The position numbers were made by a program, and so were the translations under genes. A model generated the notes under the pieces. The model saw only the letters and a list, made by a program, of their open reading frames with translations. It searched no databases and was not told the origin of the DNA. Below, in pieces: positions 45,828 through 54,244 of a stretch of DNA of 64,000 nucleotides. How positions within the stretch are numbered: position 1 is the stretch's first letter; each line of letters opens with the position of its first letter. The stretch covers positions 3,100,001 to 3,164,000 of the forward strand of contig CBDHGY010000002.1 in the NCBI GenBank assembly GCA_965263325.1. The letters run 5' to 3'. The stretch is from CBDHGY01 sp965263325 (GTDB taxonomy: Bacteria; Pseudomonadota; Alphaproteobacteria; Caulobacterales; Hyphomonadaceae).

Positions 45828-46564
45828 TCAAAGCTCAGAATATTTCGCATGCTCTCGGTCAGCGCCAGGTTCTGTCGAGCGTCAGTTTCGAGGCGCATAC
45901 TGGTGACCACATAGCGCTCGTCGGGCCAAATGGTGCCGGTAAGTCTACATTGCTTCAAATACTTGCAGGCGTGTTGATACCAGATGATGGCGCGGTACTT
46001 ATTTCCGGTTCGGAAATGTCAGAAATCAGCCTTTCAGAACGTGCGCAGGCGATGTCCTTCCTGCCTCAGCAAAGAGAACTTGCTTGGGATTTGCGGGTTG
46101 AAGACGTCGCTGCGCTCGGTAGATTTGCCTGGGGCGGGCAGCGATATGTCGACCTCGCGGGCGAGACGAAAGATGCCGTTCAGAAGGCTCTCTCAGATAC
46201 AGGAGCAGATCGCTATTTTGGCAGACGCGTTCGCTCATTGTCTGGCGGGGAGCAGGCGCGGGTACACATTGCTCGCGTGCTTGCGGGAGGGGGACAGGCG
46301 CTCTTATTGGATGAACCTTGCGCGGCGCTAGACATTCGCCATCAATTGGATCTTATGCGGGTGCTCGATACTGCGCGGGCAGGCGGCAAGTTGATAATCT
46401 CCGTGCTTCATGATCTCGAACTAGCAGAGCGCTTTGCAACCCGGTTGGTGGTATTGGATGGCGGTCAGATCGCGGCAGATACTGCGCCAAACCTCAGCGG
46501 GGACATTCTTGAGGGCACATTTGGTCTCAAACGCCGGAAAAATGGCGGGTTTCTGAAGGTGTAA
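45824..46564 (+). CDS. btuD: Cobalamin ABC transporter ATP-binding protein
   Basis: A 246-aa ABC ATPase. Walker A is LVGPNGAGKSTLLQILAGV, Q-loop MSFLPQQREL, signature LSGGEQARVHIARVLAG, Walker B ALLLDEPCAALDI and H-loop SVLHDLELAERF. It powers corrinoid import and is the last gene of the riboswitch-controlled operon; its ATG overlaps the btuC TGA. Confidence 0.94.
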   Translation: MIKAQNISHALGQRQVLSSVSFEAHTGDHIALVGPNGAGKSTLLQILAGVLIPDDGAVLISGSEMSEISLSERAQAMSFLPQQRELAWDLRVEDVAALGRFAWGGQRYVDLAGETKDAVQKALSDTGADRYFGRRVRSLSGGEQARVHIARVLAGGGQALLLDEPCAALDIRHQLDLMRVLDTARAGGKLIISVLHDLELAERFATRLVVLDGGQIAADTAPNLSGDILEGTFGLKRRKNGGFLKV

Positions 46565-46691
46565 CCTGTAGATTCGCCAACAGATCGCAGCGAAAAGATC
46601 AAATTTCATGTAAATCTGCAGATCATTTTTATCTGGCATTTAGGAGAAAACCGTTAATTTTTCGTCTGGTTGGTGGATTAGGAATAAGGGT

Positions 46692-46943
46692 ATGGCTGCC
46701 TTATTGAAAAAAAGAGATGATAACGGGGTTGCTGAATCTTTGGCGGCGAGGTCAGCGCTCAAGCTTGCCAGGGCTAACAATAATGCAAAGGCGGTCCCGT
46801 CACCGGCGCGTGAGTTGCAATCTGCCCTCGCGCAGCGGCTGAATGAGGATCGCAAACAGCGCTCCCACGCGGTCATCGGTACCATAACCGGCCTGATAGG
46901 CAGTACATTTATGCTCACGCTCCTAATTTATGCTGCGCCATAA
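46692..46943 (+). CDS. Small hypothetical protein with C-terminal membrane helix
   Basis: An 83-aa protein: a charged, Ala-rich helical region (about 1-58) with many Lys/Arg, then one transmembrane helix (VIGTITGLIGSTFMLTLLIY). GGAATAAGGG precedes the ATG at a suitable distance. I do not recognise a family. It stands alone between btuD and galU. An overlapping frame on the other strand is less convincing because it has no ribosome site. Confidence 0.6.
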   Translation: MAALLKKRDDNGVAESLAARSALKLARANNNAKAVPSPARELQSALAQRLNEDRKQRSHAVIGTITGLIGSTFMLTLLIYAAP

Positions 46944-47022
46944 GCACGCTGGCACTTTCATTGCACAGCTAAGTCTGTAGAACGAGCGCCGTGTATGCAG
47001 TTTTAAGAGTTAGGGGTCTCTC

Positions 47023-47889
47023 ATGGGTGTGAGAAAAGCGGTTTTACCAGTTGCCGGATTCGGAACACGGGTTTTGCCAGCGTCGAAGTCCATCCCGAAA
47101 GAAATGCTTCCGGTGGTCGACCGCCCGGCGATTCAGTATGTCGTCGATGAAGCGCTCGAGGCAGGCGTCGAGCACATTGTCTTCATTACTGGCCGGAACA
47201 AGGGCGCGATCGAGGATTATTTTGATCATGCCTATGAGCTGGAAGACAGCCTTGGCAAAAAAGCAAGCAAGGCTGAAATCTTGAAATCTGTGCAAGCGAC
47301 AAAGCTGCCCGCTGGGTCTTCGAGTTTTATCCGCCAGCAAGCGCCGCTTGGCCTTGGCCACGCGATTTGGTGCGCAAAGGACGTTATCGGAAATGAACCA
47401 TTCGCGATATTGCTTCCGGATGTCATCGTCAAAGGAAAGCCGTCTGGTCTCGCCCAAATGGTTGCTGTGTATGATGAGGTTGGTGGAAACATCATCGCGG
47501 TCGACGCGGTGCCGGAAGAAGAGGTCTCGAAGTACGGCGTGATCACGCCGAAAAACCGCGACGGCCGCCTGGTTGAGATGTCGGGTATGGTGGAAAAACC
47601 ACCGCGCGAAGAAGCGCCTTCCAATCTGGCAATTACAGGACGTTACATTCTCCAACCCGAAATCTTTGACCTGCTCGCAGACCAGGACCCTGGAGCAGGC
47701 GGCGAAATTCAGCTCACCGACGCGATGGCGCGCCTTATGGAGCAGCAAGATTTCTACGCCTACGAGTTCGAAGGCAGCAAGCATGATTGTGGCTCGAAGA
47801 TTGGATATCTGGAAGCGATCATCGCGCACGCGCTCGACAATGATGAGATCGGCGAAGACGCACGTAACCTAATAAAGTCATTTGCATGA
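47023..47889 (+). CDS. galU: UTP-glucose-1-phosphate uridylyltransferase
   Basis: A 288-aa nucleotidyltransferase. It has the nucleotide-binding start AVLPVAGFGTRVLPASKSIP followed by KEMLPVVDRPAIQYVVDEAL, then QQAPLGLGHAIWCAKD and FAILLPDVIV. It makes UDP-glucose for polysaccharide synthesis. The next gene, a UDP-sugar epimerase, is 43 bases downstream and probably acts in the same pathway. Confidence 0.95.
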   Translation: MGVRKAVLPVAGFGTRVLPASKSIPKEMLPVVDRPAIQYVVDEALEAGVEHIVFITGRNKGAIEDYFDHAYELEDSLGKKASKAEILKSVQATKLPAGSSSFIRQQAPLGLGHAIWCAKDVIGNEPFAILLPDVIVKGKPSGLAQMVAVYDEVGGNIIAVDAVPEEEVSKYGVITPKNRDGRLVEMSGMVEKPPREEAPSNLAITGRYILQPEIFDLLADQDPGAGGEIQLTDAMARLMEQQDFYAYEFEGSKHDCGSKIGYLEAIIAHALDNDEIGEDARNLIKSFA

Positions 47890-47932
47890 AACATGTAATT
47901 CAGCCGCACAGAATGAGTGGTAGCCAAACGAC

Positions 47933-48922
47933 ATGAAGTACCTCGTTACAGGTTGTGCCGGATTTATCGGTCACCGGATTGCGCTCGCACTTCTCGAAGC
48001 TGGTCATGAAGTGATCGGCGTGGATAATGTGAACGACTATTATAATCCGGCCCTGAAGCAAGCGCGGCTATTACGACTTGCGGATTTTAGTAATTATCGC
48101 TTCGAGCGGCTCGATATTTCTGAGCATGATAAATTGCTGGCTTTGCCAGAACGCGATGACATCGACCGAGTTGTACACCTCGCAGCTCAAGCCGGCGTTC
48201 GTTATAGTCTCGAAAATCCCTTCGCGTACGCCTCTTCTAATTTGACCGGCCATTTGGCCGTTCTGGAGTTTTGCCGCCGGGCCGCAAAGTCGCCCTTGAT
48301 GATCTACGCCTCTTCAAGTTCCGTTTACGGTAATGAGGCGACATCCCCCTTCCATGAAAGTGCTGACGTCAATCAACCAGTTTCGCTTTATGCGGCCACG
48401 AAACGTGCTGACGAACTTATGAGCCAGGCGTATTCGAAACTATATGGATTGCGGCAGATCGGGGTTCGCTTCTTTACGGTGTACGGACCGTGGGGGCGCC
48501 CGGACATGGCATATTGGTCCTTTACTGACAGAATTCTTCGCGGCGAAACCATACGCGTTTTCAATGAGGGGCGCATGGCACGGGACTTTACGTTCATTGA
48601 TGATGCGATTGATGGCCTGTTGCGCATCGCGACAGATGAGCCAAAGTTCACAAACAATCGCCGGGCGCACAAACTCTATAATATCGGAAACAACACCCCT
48701 GAGCCGCTGCTGGAGTTTATCGGCTATATCGAGGCAGCTGCTGGTAAGAAAGCGCGTATGGCGATGGAGCCAATGCAGCCCGGAGATGTCGAACGCACCT
48801 GCGCGGATATCTCGGCGATGCAAATGGATTACGGTTATCATCCAAAAACAAAGCTGGAAGACGGTATTGCACAATTTGTCGATTGGTTCCGATCACAGCG
48901 CGTTGCGGCGGGACCGGTCTAG
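47933..48922 (+). CDS. NAD-dependent UDP-sugar epimerase (UDP-glucuronate 4-epimerase-like)
   Basis: A 329-aa extended short-chain dehydrogenase. The Rossmann motif is TGCAGFIGHRIALAL; the catalytic SSSVYG and YAATK motifs follow. GVDNVNDYYNPALKQARL and RFFTVYGPWGRPDMAYWSF are typical of UDP-glucuronate 4-epimerases. It likely supplies a UDP-sugar for surface polysaccharide together with GalU. The exact substrate is inferred from similarity of motifs. Confidence 0.9.
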   Translation: MKYLVTGCAGFIGHRIALALLEAGHEVIGVDNVNDYYNPALKQARLLRLADFSNYRFERLDISEHDKLLALPERDDIDRVVHLAAQAGVRYSLENPFAYASSNLTGHLAVLEFCRRAAKSPLMIYASSSSVYGNEATSPFHESADVNQPVSLYAATKRADELMSQAYSKLYGLRQIGVRFFTVYGPWGRPDMAYWSFTDRILRGETIRVFNEGRMARDFTFIDDAIDGLLRIATDEPKFTNNRRAHKLYNIGNNTPEPLLEFIGYIEAAAGKKARMAMEPMQPGDVERTCADISAMQMDYGYHPKTKLEDGIAQFVDWFRSQRVAAGPV

Positions 48923-48939
48923 GCTTATAGCCCTGACCC

Positions 48940-49941
48940 ATGCCAAGCGCTCTTCCCAATTATAATGATGTTGTTGCAGCAGCTAACCGCGTAAGTTCTG
49001 TCGTTCAGAAAACACCCATCCTGACTTCGACCGCACTCGATGATATGGCAGGCGCGCAGCTGTTTATTAAAGCCGAATGCTTACAGACAACGGGCAGTTT
49101 CAAAGTGCGCGGCGCATACAACCGCTTGGCGCAGCTGACCGATGCAGAGCGCAAAAACGGCGTTGTTGCATATTCGTCCGGCAATCATGCACAGGGCGTC
49201 TCGCGCGCAGCAAGGCGACTATCTATACCAGCGCTCATTGTCATGCCATCGGATGCTCCAAAGGTGAAAATAGAAGGTGTGCTGGCCGATGGCGCGGAGA
49301 TCAAATTCTATCATCGCCAATCTGAAAGCCGCGAAGAAATTGCTGCGGATATTGCAGCCGATCGCGGCGCGGTCATCGTGCCCAGTTTTGACGATCCAGA
49401 CATTATCGCAGGGCAGGGCACCGTTGGCCTTGAGATATCAGAGCAAGTCGAACCGCAGCTCGATCACCTCGTTTGTTGTACGGGCGGCGGCGGCCTGATC
49501 AGCGGTATCGCGCTTGCGCTCAGCGTACGCGCGCCAGCAACCAAGATCTGGACCGCTGAACCGGAGCATCATGACGATTGGAGACGCTCACTCGAAGCCG
49601 GCAAAATCGTTTCCAATAGACCGGGCACGCATTCAATCTGCGACGCTATCCTGACACCGCAGCCGGGAGAGATAACGTGGGCGATTGGAAAGGCCTATTT
49701 GGCCGGCGGCTTTGCGGTCAGTGATGATGACGTAAAACACGCCATGCGGGCGGTATATGAACATCTCGGCGGTCTCATCGTTGAGCCGGGCGGTGCGGCC
49801 GCGCTTGCTGCTGCGCTGCGTGGCTTGCCGAATGAAATGCGCGCGAAGCGTGTCGGCATCGTCGCAACGGGCAGCAATGTGGACGCCGACGTTCACGCAG
49901 CGTGTTTGGGCAACTCGCTAAGGTCGCATCCGCCAGAGTGA
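48940..49941 (+). CDS. Threonine/serine dehydratase (PLP-dependent)
   Basis: A 333-aa fold-type II PLP enzyme. The PLP lysine is in TTGSFKVRGAYNRL, the phosphate-binding loop in CCTGGGGLISGIAL, and SSGNHAQGVSRAARR is the substrate loop. It lacks the C-terminal ACT domain of biosynthetic IlvA, so it is a catabolic dehydratase (TdcB-like) or a serine racemase-like enzyme. Its 3' end overlaps a convergent small gene by 24 bases. Confidence 0.9.
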   Translation: MPSALPNYNDVVAAANRVSSVVQKTPILTSTALDDMAGAQLFIKAECLQTTGSFKVRGAYNRLAQLTDAERKNGVVAYSSGNHAQGVSRAARRLSIPALIVMPSDAPKVKIEGVLADGAEIKFYHRQSESREEIAADIAADRGAVIVPSFDDPDIIAGQGTVGLEISEQVEPQLDHLVCCTGGGGLISGIALALSVRAPATKIWTAEPEHHDDWRRSLEAGKIVSNRPGTHSICDAILTPQPGEITWAIGKAYLAGGFAVSDDDVKHAMRAVYEHLGGLIVEPGGAAALAAALRGLPNEMRAKRVGIVATGSNVDADVHAACLGNSLRSHPPE

Positions 49942-50124
49942 TCGACCGGCAGCTGCGAAGGCACAAAGACCGAGCACAAGCGGCACAAATCCGCTCGCGA
50001 CGCCGCCAGCGACAAGCGGCAGCCCAACGAAAATGACCATAACGACCCCGATGAGCAGTTGCGCCCCCATCTGAATAAAAGTGGTGACCGTGCTGATCGC
50101 TTTGTCTGCCTTCTCGACTATCAT
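49918..50124 (-). CDS. Small hypothetical membrane protein
   Basis: A 68-aa protein with two transmembrane helices (GAQLLIGVVMVIFVGLPLVA and FVPLVLGLCAFAAAG) and a basic end (RSLWRMRP). A strong ribosome site (AAGGAG) stands eight bases before the ATG. No family is recognised. It converges on the dehydratase gene. Confidence 0.65.
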   Translation of the reverse strand: MIVEKADKAISTVTTFIQMGAQLLIGVVMVIFVGLPLVAGGVASGFVPLVLGLCAFAAAGRSLWRMRP

Positions 50125-50338
50125 CTGTGTGTCTCCTTATATGCCAGTCTAGGTGCGGCCTCTTAAAACTCATTGAAATCAACACTCGAAATTCATCAGG
50201 TTACGTAACGCTTCCGCGCGCGGATGAGGTGCACCTTGTTAACCCGCTGGTAAGCACTTGTTCCAAATCCATTCAGCTTCGCTGAGGTAAAGGCTTTTCC
50301 TGAGTGGGGAGTGGCAAACCAGGACGGAGAAATGGATC

Positions 50339-50527
50339 ATGTTTGATTCACAGGCGAAAGCGCTTGAGATTCTTGAGAAAGTACGCGCGTATTGGGCGGC
50401 GCGCGGATATGAGGTGACAGGGTCGGTTGAGGCGCGCGGGTACAGTCCGCGCCTGCGCTCGACGGTCTATGAAATCGTCACGGATATGACGGGCGGTTTG
50501 CCGAAGGACTATCGCAAAGCGGCCTGA
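50339..50527 (+). CDS. Small hypothetical soluble protein
   Basis: A 62-aa protein starting MFDSQAKALEILEKVRAYW with a predicted helix followed by short strands (YEVTGSVEAR; TVYEIVTDM). GGACGGAGAA precedes the ATG. No family or function is recognised; the amino-acid make-up is that of a real folded domain. Confidence 0.6.
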   Translation: MFDSQAKALEILEKVRAYWAARGYEVTGSVEARGYSPRLRSTVYEIVTDMTGGLPKDYRKAA

Positions 50528-50626
50528 GGCCAGCACTTTTCGCTCCGCGAGGCCGCCGCCTTGCAGAGGGAAATACGCGAGTAAGTCTGAGCCCGCCTGA
50601 GCGGCGAAGCGAAAAAAACGCAAGTC

Positions 50627-51037
50627 TCAACTCGTATCGATATAGCCCGGCAGCTCGCATGGCTGGCGGATCACCCGCGCGCGCAGTGGCAGGGGGCGCT
50701 TAAATGCGCGCTGTGAAATGTGTGCCTTGAGCCTGGCTTTCGTGCGGGCGATAAACACCAGCAGCATTTGCAGGATCACCGCGATCGGCGGTAATTGTGC
50801 GCTGTAGGGTTTGCGCGCATGAGCGGCCGGGTCTTCGGCGTCAATCTGGCAAGAAAGTTCCGCCAGTGCCATAAAGCACCAGGCCTCCAGCATCTCGGTT
50901 TTTTTCAGCGCGCGGCGCGGATCAGACGGCGCAATCAAGAGGATCTGGCGCGCAAGCGTGAACGCCATATAGAGCAGCGCCCGCCACTCCGAGGCGAGCG
51001 TGCAGGGCTTTGTGAAGCGGGCCGGCAACCGAAACAT
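50627..51037 (-). CDS. Hypothetical protein, 136 aa
   Basis: A basic protein with a central helical region (ALLYMAFTLARQILLIAPS; MLEAWCFMALAELSCQI; IAVILQMLLVFIARTKARL) and an Arg/Pro-rich tail. It may be membrane-associated. The ribosome site is weak and I recognise no family, so the call rests on an open frame with sensible composition in a region with no competing gene. Confidence 0.45.
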   Translation of the reverse strand: MFRLPARFTKPCTLASEWRALLYMAFTLARQILLIAPSDPRRALKKTEMLEAWCFMALAELSCQIDAEDPAAHARKPYSAQLPPIAVILQMLLVFIARTKARLKAHISQRAFKRPLPLRARVIRQPCELPGYIDTS

Positions 51038-51097
51038 AGACCCAATATAGGAATAAATTCATGTGCGGCAAGGTGGGATTGTGCGAAATGCTGATTT

Positions 51098-51141
51098 GGG
51101 CGCAAAAGCAGCCGAAAGCTCAGAGGCTTAAGCCGCCCTAA
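51098..51141 (+). repeat. 44-bp direct repeat, copy A
   Basis: It matches copy B at 51696-51739 in 36 of 44 positions, without gaps. Both start GGGCGCAAAAG, share AAGCTCAG in the middle and end CGCCCTAA. The ends GGGCG/CGCCC are inverted repeats. The two copies bracket the DUF1801 gene. Confidence 0.75.
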
Positions 51142-51221
51142 TGCAGATACGCCAAACTCATTCCTTATTGCCTATTCTCATGCAAAATGCATATGGTTCG
51201 GTGACGAGAAAACGCGAAGCA

Positions 51222-51671
51222 ATGGCCAGTAACCTTATTAATCCCGAACACATCCATCCGGACTTTGAGAGAATTCTGTCTGACAAACCGCTGGCAATGA
51301 AGTTGCTCTATAGAGATATTAGACGGTTGGTTTTGCAAGCGTGTCCGACATGCAATGAGCTACTGTACCACACACACGCATTATCATCGGTCTACAGCTT
51401 ATCAGAAAAGCTGAAGCACGCCTTCTGTCATATTCCCGTGTACAGCAATCACATCAATCTTGGCTTCAACTTCGGCTCCGAATTAGATGATCCCGACGGC
51501 ATTCTATCCGGCAGTGGCAAGAAGATCAGACATGTTTCCATTCGCAAAGACTCAGACCTTAGCCATCCTGCGATTTCGCGCTTGCTCAAAGATGCCGTCC
51601 TGCTCGCTGAAAGCCAATTAGATGGCCCTAGAAATATAGAGGGTCAGGTAATTTCCAAAATCAACGCCTGA
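51222..51671 (+). CDS. DUF1801-domain protein
   Basis: A 149-aa protein of the YdhG/DUF1801 fold. Recognisable are NELLYHTHALSSVYSL, IPVYSNHINLGFNFGSEL and LSGSGKKIRHVSIRKDSDL, matching the family's hydrophobic strand and GTGKxxRHVK block. Homologues are small frataxin-like proteins, some linked to iron handling; the function here is unknown. The ATG at 51222 was chosen because the longer frame begins inside repeat copy A. It lies between two 44-bp direct repeats. Confidence 0.75.
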   Translation: MASNLINPEHIHPDFERILSDKPLAMKLLYRDIRRLVLQACPTCNELLYHTHALSSVYSLSEKLKHAFCHIPVYSNHINLGFNFGSELDDPDGILSGSGKKIRHVSIRKDSDLSHPAISRLLKDAVLLAESQLDGPRNIEGQVISKINA

Positions 51672-51695
51672 CTATCGTGCTTTTAGGACTGAGAC

Positions 51696-51739
51696 GGGCG
51701 CAAAAGGAGACGTAAGCTCAGGGCATCAAGTCGCCCTAA
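51696..51739 (+). repeat. 44-bp direct repeat, copy B
   Basis: Second copy of the repeat at 51098-51141 (36/44 identity). It begins 25 bases after the DUF1801 stop. Here TTTTAG upstream also mirrors CTAAAA at the end, enlarging the imperfect inverted repeat. Confidence 0.75.
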
Positions 51740-51886
51740 AACGGTCGCGGATCGGCGCACATAATGGCAGTTTCCAACCATATAAGTAGCGTAGTGTGGG
51801 TGGGCACTCAAATTGAGGGATCTACCTCATTGAGCACCGTCGTCCTAAAAGTGACACTCAGCCAGTCAGGAACTGGAGGCGCGACT

Positions 51887-53494
51887 ATGCACATAAATTC
51901 ACCATCATGGTGTTTCGGTACCATCGGAGATCTATTTGATCAAAATAAGCAGGTCATTCTCGCGACACTGCTCTTCTTACTTGGTTCAGCCATTTGGTCA
52001 CCTGCGGCGAGCGCGGATGAACCTGCGGTCTATACCGGTAAGATGCAGTGTTCGGAAAAGTATGCCGGTAGCAAGACGGATTTAACAACGGGGCTTTGCT
52101 GGTCATGCCCTACGAGCCACCCAAAACGTACGGTTTTTACAGTTGAAGGTAAACAGGCGTGTGAGAAACCCGCGCACGAAAAATTCGCGAAAGCCAAGGG
52201 CCCGGAAAATCCGACAGGGCTTTTCAAGACCGATTGTCGTAGTGGATATTTTCTCGATATCGGCAAAGGCAAATGCTATTCATGCCCGTCAGGATACAAC
52301 CGATCAGCTTATCCTGTCACTGATCCGCGTGCATGTTCGAAGGCAGTTAAGGTATCACGGTCTGAAGCAAACCTACCGGGGTCAGAAGGATGTGACCCTG
52401 GATCGTTCCAGCATGGCTTAACTGGCAGATGCTATACTTGTCCCGCAGGCACGCGTCGCAATTTACGCATGGGAAGCGATCCTTCAACATTCAATGCTTG
52501 TACACGTTGCGGGTCTGAGGGTGATACGCCGTGCACGCTCCCGATTGTTCCATCCTGCGATGATGGTCTCGTCCAGGATTTCTTGCAGAACCAATGCGTA
52601 CCGGACAAAAACGCTCCGGTCCGCGAAGCCGCTAAAAATAAGTTGGATCAGTACGGCAACGAACTTTTCGCAAACATCCGTGATGTCTTGAATTTTTCAG
52701 ATGATAAGCAGATGCAGTCTGATATTCGCAATGAAAACGCAACTGCAAGGCAACAAGCGAAACCTGATATCAACCCATGCGTCTCTGATGACTTCAACGC
52801 CTGGACACTGGGCGTGGTGACCGAAGGCGGCGTCATCCTAAGCGCGGCGGGTGAGACAGGAATGTCTGTTGATATCAGTCTTGCGGGTAGAACTGGAAAT
52901 CAACGGCTTGCCGAATGGTATGGCGGTGCGAGCTATAGCTTGCAGCTTGGGGGCGGTGTGTCAGGCGGTGTGAACTACGGCTGCTGGCGGGCGCAAAACA
53001 ACGAGATCGGTGGCGACACACATGGATTTGTCTTTGACGGAAAAACAGTGGCTGAACGCCTTGGTGCCAAACTACCGGATACACCAGCAACGATCCTCTT
53101 CGGTGTCTGGTTCAATCCTCATGGTGATGGCTTTGACCCGGAAAAAGACTTTCAGGGCATTACGATCACGCCGGTTTATTCAAAAGGAAAAGACCTCACA
53201 GGAATCTCTTACGTAAGAGGCACCGTAGGTCAGGTGAATTCCAAAAAAGCAACGATCAATGGAACCTACAGATTCAAGAACGACAATCGCAGAAATGAGT
53301 TCCAAATGGTCGGGACAGATCGTTTTCGAGTGCGCGCGTTGAACGGATCGTCACCAGGCCCTTGGCAAGTCTATGATCGTGTTAGCGACAACAAATTCAA
53401 GGCGCAGACTTCATCTGCAACCTATGAAGTCACGTCGTCTGGAGATCTTATCTGGCGCGGCAGCCGCACAATTTATCTTGAGCGTGTGAATTGA
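51887..53494 (+). CDS. Cysteine-rich exported protein with C-terminal beta domain, unknown function
   Basis: A 535-aa protein. A long N-region leads into a signal helix (VILATLLFLLGSAIWSPAASA, cut near residue 43). Residues about 53-220 hold three degenerate repeats of form C-x(n)-G-x-C-[WY]-x-C-P...C: TTGLCWSCPTSHP, GKGKCYSCPSGYN, LTGRCYTCPAGTR. A fourth half-repeat follows (CDDGLVQDFLQNQC). After a charged helix comes a Gly-rich beta region (SYSLQLGGGVSGGVNYGCW) and a 150-residue strand-rich end. The ATG at 51887 follows CTGGAGG; the upstream frame lacks a ribosome site. I recognise no family. The next genes are a divergent two-component pair. Confidence 0.75.
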   Translation: MHINSPSWCFGTIGDLFDQNKQVILATLLFLLGSAIWSPAASADEPAVYTGKMQCSEKYAGSKTDLTTGLCWSCPTSHPKRTVFTVEGKQACEKPAHEKFAKAKGPENPTGLFKTDCRSGYFLDIGKGKCYSCPSGYNRSAYPVTDPRACSKAVKVSRSEANLPGSEGCDPGSFQHGLTGRCYTCPAGTRRNLRMGSDPSTFNACTRCGSEGDTPCTLPIVPSCDDGLVQDFLQNQCVPDKNAPVREAAKNKLDQYGNELFANIRDVLNFSDDKQMQSDIRNENATARQQAKPDINPCVSDDFNAWTLGVVTEGGVILSAAGETGMSVDISLAGRTGNQRLAEWYGGASYSLQLGGGVSGGVNYGCWRAQNNEIGGDTHGFVFDGKTVAERLGAKLPDTPATILFGVWFNPHGDGFDPEKDFQGITITPVYSKGKDLTGISYVRGTVGQVNSKKATINGTYRFKNDNRRNEFQMVGTDRFRVRALNGSSPGPWQVYDRVSDNKFKAQTSSATYEVTSSGDLIWRGSRTIYLERVN

Positions 53495-53515
53495 ACTTGG
53501 ATCTGGTGCAGGAAG

Positions 53516-53546
53516 GCAGGCGGAAAATACTTGAAGTTCCGCCTGC
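53516..53546. terminator. Hairpin between convergent genes (bidirectional terminator candidate)
   Basis: GCAGGCGGAA (53516-53525) pairs perfectly with TTCCGCCTGC (53537-53546). It sits between the stops of the cysteine-rich protein gene and the response regulator gene. There is no T-run on either strand, so termination is only inferred. Confidence 0.5.
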
Positions 53547-53571
53547 TGCAACCGGACCCAAAATTGAGAAC

Positions 53572-54213
53572 TCAAAGCTGCGTGTTTGTATCCAACAAGC
53601 CTTCTTTGAGGGCGTAACTTAAAAGTTGGGCTATAGAGTGTACGTTAAGCTTGGCCATCAGACGCGTTCGATGATTGTCGACTGTTTTGGGACTGATAGA
53701 CAAACGGTCTGCGATTTCATTGTTCGAGTAACCACCTGCGATCAAGTGCAGGATTTGACGTTCTCGCGCGGTAAGAGAAACCTCAACTTCATGAGATTCA
53801 AGGTTTTGCATAACTGCTGCCGAGACAAAAACACCGCCTTTCAAGATGAGCTCGATACCTTTGCGCAGCTCGCCTGTGCCGCAGGTTTTAAGGAACAAAC
53901 CGTCTACACCCGCATCGATCCAATCCGCCAAGTGGCCGATTGCTGCAAAACCGGTGATGACGGCTATTTTGGTTTCAGGCGACCATCGTCTCACTTCTCC
54001 GTAGACTTCGATACCTTTGGCGAGTGGCATGGCTGAGTCTAAGGTCAATAAATCGGGACGATGCAGACGTGCGAGCGTGATCGCCTCAAGCCCATTATCA
54101 GTCTCAGCAATGATTTCGGCGCCGTCTATGTCAGAAATTAAGTCTTTCAACGCACCACGCACGAGGCCATGGTCATCAGCAATAACGATGCGGTGTGTTC
54201 GTCTTTCAGACAT
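53572..54213 (-). CDS. NarL/LuxR-type response regulator
   Basis: A 213-aa regulator. The receiver domain (about 8-125) has the acidic pair IADDHG, the phosphoacceptor Asp59 in LLTLDSAMP, and Lys in GLFLKTCG. The C-terminal LuxR helix-turn-helix (about 146-200) reads LTARERQILHLIAGGYSNNE and SPKTVDNHRTRLMAKL. It is divergent from the histidine kinase gene (31 bases between the two start codons) and is presumably its partner. Confidence 0.93.
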   Translation of the reverse strand: MSERRTHRIVIADDHGLVRGALKDLISDIDGAEIIAETDNGLEAITLARLHRPDLLTLDSAMPLAKGIEVYGEVRRWSPETKIAVITGFAAIGHLADWIDAGVDGLFLKTCGTGELRKGIELILKGGVFVSAAVMQNLESHEVEVSLTARERQILHLIAGGYSNNEIADRLSISPKTVDNHRTRLMAKLNVHSIAQLLSYALKEGLLDTNTQL

Positions 54214-54244
54214 TAATCCATGTTGCTTTCAACGAGGTTGCGAA

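Noticed and set aside
46640..46918. 92-codon minus-strand frame overlapping the small membrane protein gene
   Set aside because: It has no ribosome site, and the plus-strand frame has one plus a credible membrane helix.
51098..51739. The repeats around the DUF1801 gene as integron attC sites
   Set aside because: The gene-cassette look and inverted ends are suggestive, but the required RYYYAAC and GTTRRRY core sites are not present at the repeat ends and no integron integrase is in the window.
54017..54244. Longer start for the histidine kinase, reaching back over the response regulator gene
   Set aside because: It would overlap the divergent regulator gene by about 200 bases and place a serine-rich non-signal stretch before a clear signal peptide that begins at 54245.
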